DNA from: Ornithinicoccus halotolerans | GTDB taxonomy: Bacteria > Actinomycetota > Actinomycetes > Actinomycetales > Dermatophilaceae | Length of the DNA stretch: 44,274 bases | Assembly: GCF_009602535.1 (NCBI RefSeq) | Contig: NZ_WIQI01000015.1 | Coordinates: 1 to 44,274, forward strand | Direction: 5' to 3' | Shown: positions 35,337 through 43,472 of the stretch, one piece after another | Position numbering within the stretch: position 1 is the stretch's first letter | How the letters are laid out: each line of letters opens with the position of its first letter | Position numbers and translations under genes: made by a program | Notes under the pieces: model-generated | The model's input: only the letters and a program-made list of their open reading frames with translations | What the model was told of the DNA's origin: nothing | Databases searched by the model: none

Positions 35337-36257
35337 GTGACTCTACGAGCGGCGGCGGACGGTTCGGCGCTGGGCAATCCCGGCCCGGCCGGGTGGGCGT
35401 GGTACGTCGACGAGTCCCGCTGGGCGTGCGGCGGCTGGCCGCACGGCACCAACAACATGGGCGAGCTGACGGCCGTGCTGGACCTGCTGCAGCAGACCGC
35501 CGGCCTGGAGGAGGAGCTGCTCGTCTACTGCGACAGCACCTACGTCATCAACTCGGTCACCCGGTGGATGCCGGGCTGGAAGCGGCGCGGGTGGCGCAAG
35601 CGAGACGGCTCGCCCGTCCTCAACGTGGAGATCCTGCGCGCCCTCGACGCCGCGATGCGGGGGCGCAGGGTGCGGTTCGAGTGGGTGAAGGGTCATGCCG
35701 GTCACGACCTCAATGAGGCCGCCGACCGGCTGGCCAACGCCGCCGCGGTCAGCTACCGCGAGGGCCGCCCGCCGGCTCCGGGGCCCGGCTTCGCGGCGGT
35801 AGCGGCGGCGCAGCGACCGGCTGCCGGGTCCGCGGAGCGTCCGGCCGGCCGGGAGCGCGGGAGCCAGCGGCAGCCGGAGCAGCCCGACCTGTTCTCCCAC
35901 GCCGAGCACCCGGCCTCGGAGGAGGAGCAGGTGGTCGAGCTGGAGCGCAGCCTGCTGCGCGGGGAGGTCCGGGCGGACCGCCAGGCGGTGGAGCGGCTGC
36001 TGCACCCCGGCTGGCAGGAGGTCGGCGCCTCCGGCCGGCTGTGGTCGCGCACGGAGATGCTGGCCCAGCTCGCTCCGCTGCCCGAGGAGGTGCAGCTGGA
36101 GGTGCAGAGCGTCGAGCGGGTCGGGCCGGACGCGGTGCTGCTGGTGTGGCGCTCGCTCACCGGCAGCGGCCGGCGCGCCGCGGTGCGCAGCTCGCTGTGG
36201 GTGCGCACGCCCGGTGGCTGGCAGCAGCGCTTCCACCAGGGCACGCCCGAGGGGTGA
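35337..36257 (+). CDS. rnhA: RNase HI fused to a DUF4440-like (SnoaL-fold) domain
   Basis: The 306-residue protein has an RNase H domain in residues 1-140 with the expected acidic ligands: Asp8 in [14 protein letters not shown], Glu43 in NNMGELTAV, Asp66 in [12 protein letters not shown] and Asp130 in NEAADRLAN, plus His120 in VKGHAGHD. A low-complexity linker rich in Pro, Ala and Arg follows, then residues 198-302 resemble DUF4440/SnoaL-like proteins ([37 protein letters not shown]). RNase HI cuts RNA in hybrids; the tail may bind a ligand or protein. I start at the GTG at 35337, which begins the RNase H fold and has a -10-like box; the longer upstream frame is not conserved-looking. Confidence 0.85.
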   Translation: MTLRAAADGSALGNPGPAGWAWYVDESRWACGGWPHGTNNMGELTAVLDLLQQTAGLEEELLVYCDSTYVINSVTRWMPGWKRRGWRKRDGSPVLNVEILRALDAAMRGRRVRFEWVKGHAGHDLNEAADRLANAAAVSYREGRPPAPGPGFAAVAAAQRPAAGSAERPAGRERGSQRQPEQPDLFSHAEHPASEEEQVVELERSLLRGEVRADRQAVERLLHPGWQEVGASGRLWSRTEMLAQLAPLPEEVQLEVQSVERVGPDAVLLVWRSLTGSGRRAAVRSSLWVRTPGGWQQRFHQGTPEG

Positions 36258-36273
36258 GACCAGCGGCGGCGGG

Positions 36274-37443
36274 TCAGCGGCGGCGGCGGAGCAGCAGCAT
36301 CCCGTCCGGACGCCGGCCGGCCCGGTGGTACCCCGCCCTGCGCAGCGTCCGCTCGTCGGGGTCGCCCGGCGCGAGCTCCACCTGGACCACCCGGAGGTCG
36401 GCGGGGGCCCGCTGCCCGGAGTGCTCGGCCAACGCCCGCGCCAGTCCCCGGCCGGCCAGGTCGGGGGCCAGGACCGGCGTCACCACCCACACCGGCTCGC
36501 CGGTGGCTGCCTCCCGGCGGCCGCTGACCGCCCCCACCAGGCGGCCACCGCTGCGCAGCACCCACGTGGCGCCCTGCCGCACCCCGGCGCGCACCGCCTC
36601 CTCGTCGACGGCCGGGGCCGGCCGGCCGGCCCCGGCCCCACCTTGCCGTGCGTAGGCCGCGGCCATGGCCAGCGTGAGGATCTCCGGCACGTCGGCCGGG
36701 ACGGCTGCGGTGAGCTCGGTGGCCGCCATCCCGTCGGCGGTGATCGCGGCCGAGGGCGGCAGCAGGTCGGGGCGGCGGGCGGCGGTGCGCTGCCGCCGCT
36801 GCTGGTCGCGCCAGCCGGCGATGGCGGCGTGGTCGCCGCTGCGCAGCACCGGTGGGACCTCGCGGCCCCGCCAGGAGGGCGGCTTGGTGTAGACCGGGTA
36901 CTCCAGCAGGCCGTCCTCGTGTGACTCCTCCACCAGCGACTCGGCGTTGCCGACCACCCCGGGCAGCAGCCGGGCCACCGCCTCGACGATGGCCAGCACG
37001 GCGACCTCCCCGCCGTTGAGCACGTAGTCGCCGAGCGAGACCACCGACACCGGCATCCGCTCGGCGGCGTGCTCGTAGACCCGCTCGTCGATCCCCTCGT
37101 AGCGACCGCAGGCGAACGCCAGCCACGGTTCCCGGGCGAGCTCGCGCGCCATCGCCTGGCTGAACGGCGTCCCCCCGGGGCCGGGCACGACCAGGTGCGG
37201 CACCGCTCCGGGCCGCTCCCGGCACAGCTCGTCCAGCGCCTCCCCCCACGGCTCGGGCCGCATCACCATGCCGGGGCCGCCGCCGTAGGGGGTGTCGTCG
37301 ACGGTGCGGTGCCGGTCGTGGGTCCAGTCGCGCAGGTCGTGCACCCGCAGGTCGACCAGGCCCTCCCGGCGTGCCCTGCCGATCAGGGACAGCTCCAGCG
37401 GCGCCAGGTACTCCGGGAAGACGGTGATGACGTCGAGGCGCAC
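36274..37443 (-). CDS. trmD: tRNA (guanine-N1)-methyltransferase TrmD with C-terminal GNAT domain
   Basis: The 389-residue frame starts as a complete TrmD (residues 1-225): [36 protein letters not shown] near 49, [13 protein letters not shown] near 110 and the trefoil-knot SAM motif [13 protein letters not shown] at 136. TrmD normally ends near 230-250 residues. Here residues about 241-389 look like a GNAT acetyltransferase, with the acetyl-CoA loop [21 protein letters not shown] at 321-341 and a [15 protein letters not shown] ending. TrmD makes m1G37 in tRNA to prevent frameshifting. The added domain's substrate is unknown. It lies 7 bp after rimM in the rpsP operon. Confidence 0.92.
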   Translation of the reverse strand: MRLDVITVFPEYLAPLELSLIGRARREGLVDLRVHDLRDWTHDRHRTVDDTPYGGGPGMVMRPEPWGEALDELCRERPGAVPHLVVPGPGGTPFSQAMARELAREPWLAFACGRYEGIDERVYEHAAERMPVSVVSLGDYVLNGGEVAVLAIVEAVARLLPGVVGNAESLVEESHEDGLLEYPVYTKPPSWRGREVPPVLRSGDHAAIAGWRDQQRRQRTAARRPDLLPPSAAITADGMAATELTAAVPADVPEILTLAMAAAYARQGGAGAGRPAPAVDEEAVRAGVRQGATWVLRSGGRLVGAVSGRREAATGEPVWVVTPVLAPDLAGRGLARALAEHSGQRAPADLRVVQVELAPGDPDERTLRRAGYHRAGRRPDGMLLLRRRR

Positions 37444-37450
37444 GAGTGGG

Positions 37451-37954
37451 TCACTCCCCCAGCTCGAGCAGGCCCGCTGGCGGGTCGACGACGACCCTGC
37501 CCTGCTCCTCGTCGACCTCGGGGACCAGCTCCTCGACGAACGGCACCAGCACCGTCCCCCCGCCGACCAGCCGCACCTCCAGCAGGTCCTGCACCTGGCG
37601 GGTGTGCAGCCCGCTCACCTCCCCCAGCACGGTGCCGGTGGTGTCGACCACCGCCAGCCCGAGCAGCTCCTCCTCGTACCAGCCCTCGTCCTCGTCCTCG
37701 TCCAGCTCCTCCGCCAGCAGCCGGGTGCCGCGCAGCGCCTCGGCACCGGTGCGGTCGGTGACACCCTCGAACGCCAGCAGGTAGCGGCCCTGATGCACCC
37801 GCACCCCCCGGACCAGCAGCGGGCCGACCTCGGCCGGGTCGGTCGCCAGCTCGGCGCCCGGCACGAACCGCTCGTCCGGGCTGTCGGTGTGGACCTGGAC
37901 GGTCACCTCACCGCGCAGCCCGTGCGCGCGCCCGATGCGTGCGACCAGCAGCAC
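37451..37954 (-). CDS. rimM: Ribosome maturation factor RimM
   Basis: The 167-residue protein helps mature the 30S head around S19. It starts [21 protein letters not shown], the RimM N-terminal beta-barrel, has [21 protein letters not shown] near 57, an acidic patch ([14 protein letters not shown]) near 83, and a PRC-barrel C-terminal domain ([24 protein letters not shown]). The GTG at 37954 has GAGGAGG upstream. A strong hairpin separates it from khpA. Confidence 0.95.
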   Translation of the reverse strand: MLLVARIGRAHGLRGEVTVQVHTDSPDERFVPGAELATDPAEVGPLLVRGVRVHQGRYLLAFEGVTDRTGAEALRGTRLLAEELDEDEDEGWYEEELLGLAVVDTTGTVLGEVSGLHTRQVQDLLEVRLVGGGTVLVPFVEELVPEVDEEQGRVVVDPPAGLLELGE

Positions 37955-37992
37955 CCGTGCTCCTCCTCGGTTGGTCGTGGCCCGGGACGCGT

Positions 37993-38033
37993 CGAGGGGT
38001 GCGTCGCGGGCTCAGCCTGCGACGCACCCCTCG
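37993..38033 (-). terminator. Strong hairpin between khpA and rimM
   Basis: GAGGGGTGCGTCGC at 37994-38007 pairs perfectly with GCGACGCACCCCTC at 38019-38032, and a flanking C-G pair extends the stem to 15 bp. It lies 19 bp past the khpA stop and before the rimM ribosome-binding site, so it may terminate or attenuate transcription inside the rpsP operon. Confidence 0.7.
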
Positions 38034-38051
38034 GCGCTCCGGTGGGCCTGC

Positions 38052-38294
38052 TCAGCTCACCTGATCGGTGTCGACGATGTCGACGCGGACCTTGCGGCCC
38101 TCGGCGAGCGCACCCATGACGGTGCGCAGCGCGCTGGCGGTGCGGCCCCGCCGCCCGATCACCCGGCCCAGGTCCTCGGGGTGCACGCGCACCTCGAGCA
38201 CCTCGCCGTGGCGCAGGTTCTTGCGGCGGACGGCGACGTCGCCGTCGTGCTCGACGATGCCCTTGACCAGGTGCTCCAGGGCCTCCTCGAGCAC
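38052..38294 (-). CDS. khpA: KH-domain RNA-binding protein KhpA
   Basis: The 80-residue protein is essentially one KH domain: EALEHLVKGIVEHDGDVAVR, then VHPEDLGRVIGRRGRTASALRT-like text with the RNA-contacting GxxG loop at residues 47-50 (GRRG). KhpA proteins bind RNA, often as a pair with KhpB/Jag. Its GTG starts two bases past the rpsP stop, the conserved rpsP-khpA-rimM-trmD order. Confidence 0.94.
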   Translation of the reverse strand: MLEEALEHLVKGIVEHDGDVAVRRKNLRHGEVLEVRVHPEDLGRVIGRRGRTASALRTVMGALAEGRKVRVDIVDTDQVS

Positions 38295-38296
38295 GG

Positions 38297-38785
38297 TCAG
38301 CCCTCGGTCTTCTCGGCCTCGGCCTGCTCGTCGGCAGCCGGCGTCTCGGCCGGGGCCTCGGCGCCCTCGTCGGCCTGCTCCTGGGCCGGCTTGGCGGAGC
38401 GCCGCTGCCGGGACGGGGCCGGGTCGCCGCCGCCCTCGCCCTTGTCGGCCTCGGCCAGTGCGGCCTCGTAGCGGGCCTTCTTGTCCGGGCGGGGCTGCTG
38501 CGGGCGCAGCGTGCCCTCGGCGCCCTCCTCACCGGTGAACTTCTGCCAGTCGCCGGTCACCTTCAGCAGGGCCTGCACCTGCTCGCTCGGCTGGGCGCCC
38601 ACACCGAGCCAGTACTGCGCCCGCTCGGAGTCGATCTCGATGAGCGAGGGCTCCTCGGTGGGGTGGTACTTGCCGATCTCCTCGATCGCCCGGCCGTCCC
38701 GCTTGGTGCGGGAGTCGGCGACGACGACGCGGTAGTAGGGGGCACGGATCTTGCCCATGCGCTTCAAGCGGATCTTGACAGCCAC
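38297..38785 (-). CDS. rpsP: 30S ribosomal protein S16 with long C-terminal tail
   Basis: The S16 core occupies residues 1-90 ([67 protein letters not shown]). A further about 70 residues rich in Glu, Ala, Pro, Lys and Arg follow (total 162 aa against about 82 in E. coli). S16 is required for 30S assembly. The GTG at 38785 is set by the conserved start. It is first in the rpsP-khpA-rimM-trmD operon. Confidence 0.96.
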   Translation of the reverse strand: MAVKIRLKRMGKIRAPYYRVVVADSRTKRDGRAIEEIGKYHPTEEPSLIEIDSERAQYWLGVGAQPSEQVQALLKVTGDWQKFTGEEGAEGTLRPQQPRPDKKARYEAALAEADKGEGGGDPAPSRQRRSAKPAQEQADEGAEAPAETPAADEQAEAEKTEG

Positions 38786-38918
38786 GTGTGCGGTGTCTCC
38801 TCGTTCTTGGTCTGGGTGAGCCCACCTGTCCCACGTGGGGAATTCACGCGTGGTCCGGGAGCTCGGGCGGACACATCGGGCCACGGTGAGAGGGGCCGTG
38901 GCAGATGGGTACCGGGAC

Positions 38919-38948
38919 ATTGTGCCAGAGTCCGTGCCCAGCCACGAA
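38919..38948 (-). promoter_or_regulatory. Predicted rpsP operon promoter
   Basis: On the minus strand TTCGTG (38948-38943) and CACAAT (38924-38919) are 18 bp apart, with GACTCTGG just before the -10. The spacing and the pre-10 motif are shared with the rplS promoter. The leader would be about 127 nt. Confidence 0.5.
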
Positions 38949-38965
38949 CTCGCGCCCTCGGGCGG

Positions 38966-40075
38966 TCACCCCCGCGCGCCGGAGTGGGGCTGCACCCGGC
39001 CGCGCAGCACGACGCGGTGCGGCGTGGCCAGCGTGCGCAGGTCCTCCCGGGGGTCGTCCCGGTAGACCACGACGTCGGCCGAGGCGCCTTCCTCGATCCC
39101 GGGCCGTCCCAGCCAGGCCCGCGCCTGCCAGGTCGCCGCGCCGATGGCCTGCCGCGGGGACATCCCGGCCCTGCTGAGCTCCACGACCTCCCGGGCGACC
39201 AGGCCGTGCGGCAGCTGACCGCCGGCGTCGGTGCCGGCGTACACCGGGATCCCGGCCTCGAGGGCCTTCCCGATGGTGTCGTAGCGGCGCGCGTGCAGGT
39301 CCCGCATGTGCGCCGCGTAGCCGGGGAACTTCGCCTCGCCGGCGGCCGCGAAGTCGGGGAAGTTCGCGATGTTGACCAAAGTGGGCACGATCGCGATCTG
39401 CCGCGCGGCGAAGGTTTCGATGGTGTCGTCCTGCAGGCCGGTCGCGTGCTCGATGCAGTCCGTGCCCGCCGCGGCGAAGTCGCGCAGCGACTGCTCACCG
39501 AAGCAGTGCGCGGTCACCCGAGCGCCCTCCTCGTGGGCGGCCGTGATCGCCTCGGTCAGCACGTTCACCGGCCAGCAGGTGCCCAGGTCGCCGGTGTCCC
39601 GGTCGATCCAGTCCCCCACCAGCTTGACCCAGCCGTCCCCGTTGCGCGCCTCCTGGCGGACGTAGGCCACCAGCTCCTCCGGCTCGATCTCGTGGGCGTA
39701 GTTGCGCAGGTACCGCTTGGTCCGCGCGATGTGACGCCCGGCGCGGATCAGCCGTGGCAGGTCGTCCCGGTCCTGGACCCACCGGGTGTCCAGCGGGCTG
39801 CCGGCGTCCCGCAGCAGCAGCGCGCCGGCGTCCCGCTCGGCCAGGGCGTGCTCCTCGGCGCGGGCCGGCTCGACCGCGCCCCGTGACTCCAGGCCGACGT
39901 GGCAGTGGGCGTCCACGAGCCCCGGCAGCACCCATCCCTGGACCGTCTCCACCTCCGCCGCGGCCGACGCGGGCGGGGAGAGGCTGATGCGGCCGTCGAT
40001 GACCCAGATCTCGTCCAGCACCTCCTCGGGCCCGGCCAGGACCTGGCCGCGCACGTGCAGGGCGGCTGTGCCCAT
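38966..40075 (-). CDS. Metal-dependent amidohydrolase
   Basis: The 369-residue protein has the amidohydrolase TIM-barrel ligands: VDAHCHVG with His57 and His59, Lys151 in WVKLVGDW, His190 in VTAHCFGE, His210 in CIEHATGL and Asp283 in YAGTDAGGQLPHG. Imidazolonepropionase, prolidase-like and other deacylating members share this pattern, and I cannot assign the substrate. GGAGG precedes the ATG at 40075. It diverges from the FAD oxidoreductase with a 93-bp gap. M. tuberculosis has an amidohydrolase gene (Rv2913c) in the same interval, but I am not sure it is the same type. Confidence 0.88.
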   Translation of the reverse strand: MGTAALHVRGQVLAGPEEVLDEIWVIDGRISLSPPASAAAEVETVQGWVLPGLVDAHCHVGLESRGAVEPARAEEHALAERDAGALLLRDAGSPLDTRWVQDRDDLPRLIRAGRHIARTKRYLRNYAHEIEPEELVAYVRQEARNGDGWVKLVGDWIDRDTGDLGTCWPVNVLTEAITAAHEEGARVTAHCFGEQSLRDFAAAGTDCIEHATGLQDDTIETFAARQIAIVPTLVNIANFPDFAAAGEAKFPGYAAHMRDLHARRYDTIGKALEAGIPVYAGTDAGGQLPHGLVAREVVELSRAGMSPRQAIGAATWQARAWLGRPGIEEGASADVVVYRDDPREDLRTLATPHRVVLRGRVQPHSGARG

Positions 40076-40155
40076 GCTGTTCCTCCTTCGCCGGCGGTCG
40101 GTGGTCCGCAGCTGGCAGTCGGCACCGTGTGCGGGCAGGCTACCGTCGCTGCCGC

Positions 40156-40161
40156 TAGCGT
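40156..40161 (+). promoter_or_regulatory. -10-like box 7 nt before the FAD oxidoreductase
   Basis: TAGCGT is followed by seven bases (GGCCGGC) and the ATG at 40169, without a Shine-Dalgarno. A leaderless transcript is likely. Confidence 0.5.
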
Positions 40162-40168
40162 GGCCGGC

Positions 40169-41680
40169 ATGCCGGTGGACGCCGTCGTCATCGGGGCCGG
40201 GCACAACGGGCTGACCTGCGCCGCCTACCTGGCGCGGGCCGGGCGGTCGGTGCTGGTCCTGGAGGGCTCCGACCACGTCGGCGGCGCGGCCCGCTCGGTG
40301 CGCACCTTCCCCGCCTACGACGCCCGGCTGTCGGCCTACGCCTACCTGGTCTCGCTCCTGCCGCAGCAGGTCATCGACGAGCTGGGACTGGAGCTGACGC
40401 TGGTGCACCGGCGGATCTCCTCCTACACGCCGGTCGGGGACGGCGGCATCCTGGTCGACACCGGTGACCCGGTGCGCACCGCCGCCGACCTCGGCCCGGA
40501 CGCGCAGGCGTGGGAGGACTTCTACGGGATGACCGGTGCGGTGGCCCGGCGGCTGTTCGGGACCATGACCGAGCCGCTGCGCAGCGCCGACGACGTCCGC
40601 GCCCTGCTCGGCGAGCCGGCCTGGACCGACCTGGTGCAGCGTCCCCTCGGGGAGACGCTGGAGCGCCGGTTCGTCTCCGACGCGGTGCGGGGAGTGGTGC
40701 TGACCGACGGCCTGATCGGCACCTTCGCCCGCGCCCACGGTGCCGACCTGCTGGCGAACCGGTGCCTGCTGTACCACGTCATCGGCCGCGGGACCGGCGA
40801 CTGGGACGTGCCGGTCGGCGGCATGGGCGCGGTCACCGACGCGCTGCTCCGGGCGGCCGAGTCCCACGGTGCTCAGGTCGAGACCTCCAGCCCCGTCACC
40901 GCGATCGACGCGGACGAGGCCGACACGGTCGTGCACACCGCGGACGGGCGGCGCGTCCGGACCCGGCAGGTGTTCGCCAACGTGGCCCCCACGGTGCTGG
41001 ACCGGCTGCTCGGTGAGGACCGCGGCCCCGCGGCGCCCGAGGGCGCCCAGCTCAAGGTGAACCTGCTGCTCTCCCGGCTGCCGGCAGTCAAGGACGAGAC
41101 GGTGACCCCGGAGCAGGCGTTCTCCGGCACCTGCCACGTCAACGAGGGCTACCAGCAGCTCGAGCTGGCCCACGCCCAGGCCGCGAGCGGGCGCATCCCC
41201 TCGCTGCCGCCGTGCGAGCTGTACTGCCACAGCCTGTCGGACGGCTCCATCCTGGGCCGCGGCCTGGTCGAGGCGGGCGCCCACACGCTGACGCTGTTCG
41301 GGCTGCACATGCCGGCCCGGCTGTTCCGGGCGGACCCGGACGGTGCCCGGCGGGAGGCACTGCGCGCCACGCTGGCCTCGGTGGACGCGGTGCTGGCCGA
41401 GCCGCTGCAGGAGTGCCTGCTGGACCCGACGACCCTGGAGGTGCGCAGCCCGCTGGACGTGGAGGCCTCGGTCGGCATGCCCGGGGGCCACATCTTCCAC
41501 GGAGACCTGCAGTGGCCGTTCGCCGAGGACCGGCGCGACGTGGGCCGCTGGGGGGTGGAGACCCGGCACCACAACGTCTTCTGCTGCGGGGCCGGCGCCC
41601 GGCGCGGCGGCGGGGTGAGCGGGATCCCGGGGCGCAACGCTGCCGCCGCCGCGCTGGGCGAGGCGGCGCTGCAGGGCTGA
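40169..41680 (+). CDS. PYROXD2/phytoene-desaturase-like FAD oxidoreductase
   Basis: The 503-residue flavoprotein begins with the dinucleotide-binding VVIGAGHNGLTCAAYLARAG (GAGHNG at residues 9-14) and has VPVGGMGAVTDALLRAA near 213, the GG-doublet block of the phytoene desaturase/amine-oxidase superfamily. The C-terminal FAD segment is GAGARRGGGVSGIPGRNAA. Relatives include PYROXD2 and carotenoid desaturases; no carotenoid genes are nearby, so a pathway cannot be named. It ends convergently with ffh. Confidence 0.87.
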   Translation: MPVDAVVIGAGHNGLTCAAYLARAGRSVLVLEGSDHVGGAARSVRTFPAYDARLSAYAYLVSLLPQQVIDELGLELTLVHRRISSYTPVGDGGILVDTGDPVRTAADLGPDAQAWEDFYGMTGAVARRLFGTMTEPLRSADDVRALLGEPAWTDLVQRPLGETLERRFVSDAVRGVVLTDGLIGTFARAHGADLLANRCLLYHVIGRGTGDWDVPVGGMGAVTDALLRAAESHGAQVETSSPVTAIDADEADTVVHTADGRRVRTRQVFANVAPTVLDRLLGEDRGPAAPEGAQLKVNLLLSRLPAVKDETVTPEQAFSGTCHVNEGYQQLELAHAQAASGRIPSLPPCELYCHSLSDGSILGRGLVEAGAHTLTLFGLHMPARLFRADPDGARREALRATLASVDAVLAEPLQECLLDPTTLEVRSPLDVEASVGMPGGHIFHGDLQWPFAEDRRDVGRWGVETRHHNVFCCGAGARRGGGVSGIPGRNAAAAALGEAALQG

Positions 41681-41706
41681 GGTGCGGCCGGTTCAGCGGA
41701 ATGCCC

Positions 41707-41748
41707 AGGCGCCGGCTGCCCCGCGCGCGCGGCGTGGTGGGGGCGCCT
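41707..41748. terminator. Possible terminator between the FAD oxidoreductase and ffh
   Basis: AGGCGCC at 41707-41713 can pair with GGCGCCT at 41742-41748, with partial GC pairing inside, in the 67-bp gap between convergent genes. The loop is large, so this is weak. Confidence 0.35.
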
Positions 41749-43394
41749 CAGCGGCCGCCGAGGTACTTCTCGAACCCCTTCGGCAGCGAGAGGTCGGACA
41801 GGTCCTGCTCGGCCTCGCCGCCGGCGTCCCCGCCGAGCCCGAACGCGCTGGCGGCCGCGTTCCCGCGGCTGGCCTCGGCCTTGTCCCGAGCGGCCTTCTC
41901 CTCCGCGGCCCGCTTGGCGGGGTTCCCGCTGCGGGACTTCTTGCGCTGCTGCTTGCCCTTGCCCTTGGCCCGGCCGCCGGCGCCACCACCGCCGCCGGGC
42001 ATCCCCGGCATACCAGGCATGCCCGGCATCCCGGGCATCCCGCCCCCGCCCCGGCGCATCTGCCGCATCATCTTCTGCGCCTGGCCGAACCGCTCCAGCA
42101 GCTGGTTGACCTCGGAGACGCTCACGCCGGAGCCCTTGGCGATGCGGGCCCGGCGGGAGCCGTTGATCACCTTGGGGTGGTTGCGCTCGAACGGCGTCAT
42201 CGAGCGGACCATCGCCTCGACCCGGTCGAACTCCTTCTCGTCGAGCGCCTCCAGCTGCGCCCGCATCTGCTGCATCCCCGGCATCATCCCGAGCATCTGC
42301 TTCAGGTTGCCCATCTTCTTGATGGCCGCCATCTGCTCGAGGAAGTCGTCGAAGGTGAAGTCCTCCTCCCCCATGAACTTCTCGGCCATCTTCCGGGCCT
42401 GGGCCTGGTCGAAGGCCTTCTCCGCCTGCTCGATGAGGGTGAGCACGTCACCCATGTCGAGGATCCGGGACGCCATCCGGTCGGGGTGGAAGGTCTCGAA
42501 GTCGCGCAGGTTCTCGCCGGTGGAGGCGAACAGGATCGGCTGGCCGGTGACGGTCGCGACCGACAACGCGGCACCACCGCGGGCGTCACCGTCCAGCTTG
42601 GTCAGCACCGACCCGGTGATGCCGACCCCGTCGGCGAACGCCTTGGCCGTCTCGACCGCGGCCTGACCGATCATCGCGTCCATCACGAAGAGGACCTCGT
42701 GCGCCTGGGTCTCGACGCGGATGTCGTGGGCCTGGCGCATCAGCTCCACGTCCACGGCCAGCCGGCCGGCGGTGTCGATGATGACCACGTCATGGCCCTT
42801 GCCCCGGGCCTCGGCCACGCCGTCGACCGCGACGTCGACCGGGTCCCCGAAGGACCGGGTGCCCTCCCCGCTCTCCAGGGCCGCGTCGTGCCCGTGGACG
42901 TTGCCCCGCTCGGGCGCGAAGACCGGGACGCCGGCGCGCTCTCCGACGATCTGCAGCTGGTTGACCGCGTTGGGCCGCTGCAGGTCGGCAGCGACCAGCA
43001 GCGGGGTGTGGCCGTCCTGCTTCAGCCAGTGCCCCAGCTTGCCGGCCAGCGTGGTCTTGCCGGAGCCCTGCAGGCCGGCCAGCATGATGACCGTCGGTGC
43101 GGTCTTGGCGAACGCCAGCCGGCGAGTCTGCCCGCCGAGGATGTCCACCAGTTCCTCGTTGACGATCTTGACGACCTGCTGGGCCGGGTTGAGGGCACGG
43201 GAGACCTCCGCCCCGAGCGCGCGCTCCCGGATCCGGCCGGTGAACTGCTTGACGACGGGCAGCGCCACGTCCGCGTCGAGCAGCGCCATCCGGATGTCCC
43301 GGATCGTGGCGTTGACGTCGGACTCGTTGAGCGTCCCCTTCCGCTTGAGGTTGCGGAAGGTGTCGGTCAGGCGGTCAGAGAGGCTGGCGAACAC
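41748..43394 (-). CDS. ffh: Signal recognition particle protein Ffh
   Basis: The 548-residue GTPase binds signal peptides and 4.5S RNA to target proteins to the membrane. It has the N domain, Walker A GLQGSGKTT at 107, DLQRPNAVNQL at 137, DTAGR at 207, TKLDGDARGG near 257, and a methionine-rich M domain (about 320-450; MLGMMPGMQQMRAQLEALDE). Two features are odd: about 18 extra residues at 163-183 (ERGNVHGHDAALESGEG and on) in a region short in E. coli Ffh, and a five-fold MPG repeat followed by a lysine-rich tail. The GTG at 43394 has TAGCCT six bases upstream and no ribosome-binding site. Confidence 0.95.
   Translation of the reverse strand: MFASLSDRLTDTFRNLKRKGTLNESDVNATIRDIRMALLDADVALPVVKQFTGRIRERALGAEVSRALNPAQQVVKIVNEELVDILGGQTRRLAFAKTAPTVIMLAGLQGSGKTTLAGKLGHWLKQDGHTPLLVAADLQRPNAVNQLQIVGERAGVPVFAPERGNVHGHDAALESGEGTRSFGDPVDVAVDGVAEARGKGHDVVIIDTAGRLAVDVELMRQAHDIRVETQAHEVLFVMDAMIGQAAVETAKAFADGVGITGSVLTKLDGDARGGAALSVATVTGQPILFASTGENLRDFETFHPDRMASRILDMGDVLTLIEQAEKAFDQAQARKMAEKFMGEEDFTFDDFLEQMAAIKKMGNLKQMLGMMPGMQQMRAQLEALDEKEFDRVEAMVRSMTPFERNHPKVINGSRRARIAKGSGVSVSEVNQLLERFGQAQKMMRQMRRGGGGMPGMPGMPGMPGMPGGGGGAGGRAKGKGKQQRKKSRSGNPAKRAAEEKAARDKAEASRGNAAASAFGLGGDAGGEAEQDLSDLSLPKGFEKYLGGR
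41998..42047 (-). repeat. In-frame MPG tandem repeat within ffh
   Basis: Nine-base units encoding Met-Pro-Gly repeat five times (peptide GMPGMPGMPGMPGMPG) with glycine runs on both sides, at the end of the M domain. The units differ at third positions, so they are not a fresh expansion. Confidence 0.8.
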
Positions 43395-43400
43395 CGTCCC

Positions 43401-43406
43401 AGGCTA
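43401..43406 (-). promoter_or_regulatory. -10-like box 6 nt before ffh (leaderless)
   Basis: The minus strand reads TAGCCT, six bases (GGGACG), then the ffh GTG. No Shine-Dalgarno is present. Confidence 0.55.
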
Positions 43407-43472
43407 ACCCGCGCCCGGCCCGCTCCGGTCCCCGCGCGCACAGCACCCCGCGCGGCGGGGTGCAGGCGGGCC

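Noticed and set aside
36274-37443. Two separate genes, trmD and a GNAT, split by a hidden stop
   Set aside because: The frame is continuous for 389 codons with no stop between domains and no Shine-Dalgarno-preceded start at the boundary that I could find.
34726-38785. A single rpsP-rimM-trmD-rplS operon as in E. coli
   Set aside because: The RNase HI gene on the opposite strand lies between trmD and rplS, and rplS has its own promoter and terminator signals.
41998-42047. A CRISPR-like or minisatellite array
   Set aside because: The 9-base units lie in frame inside ffh and encode MPG repeats; there are no spacers.
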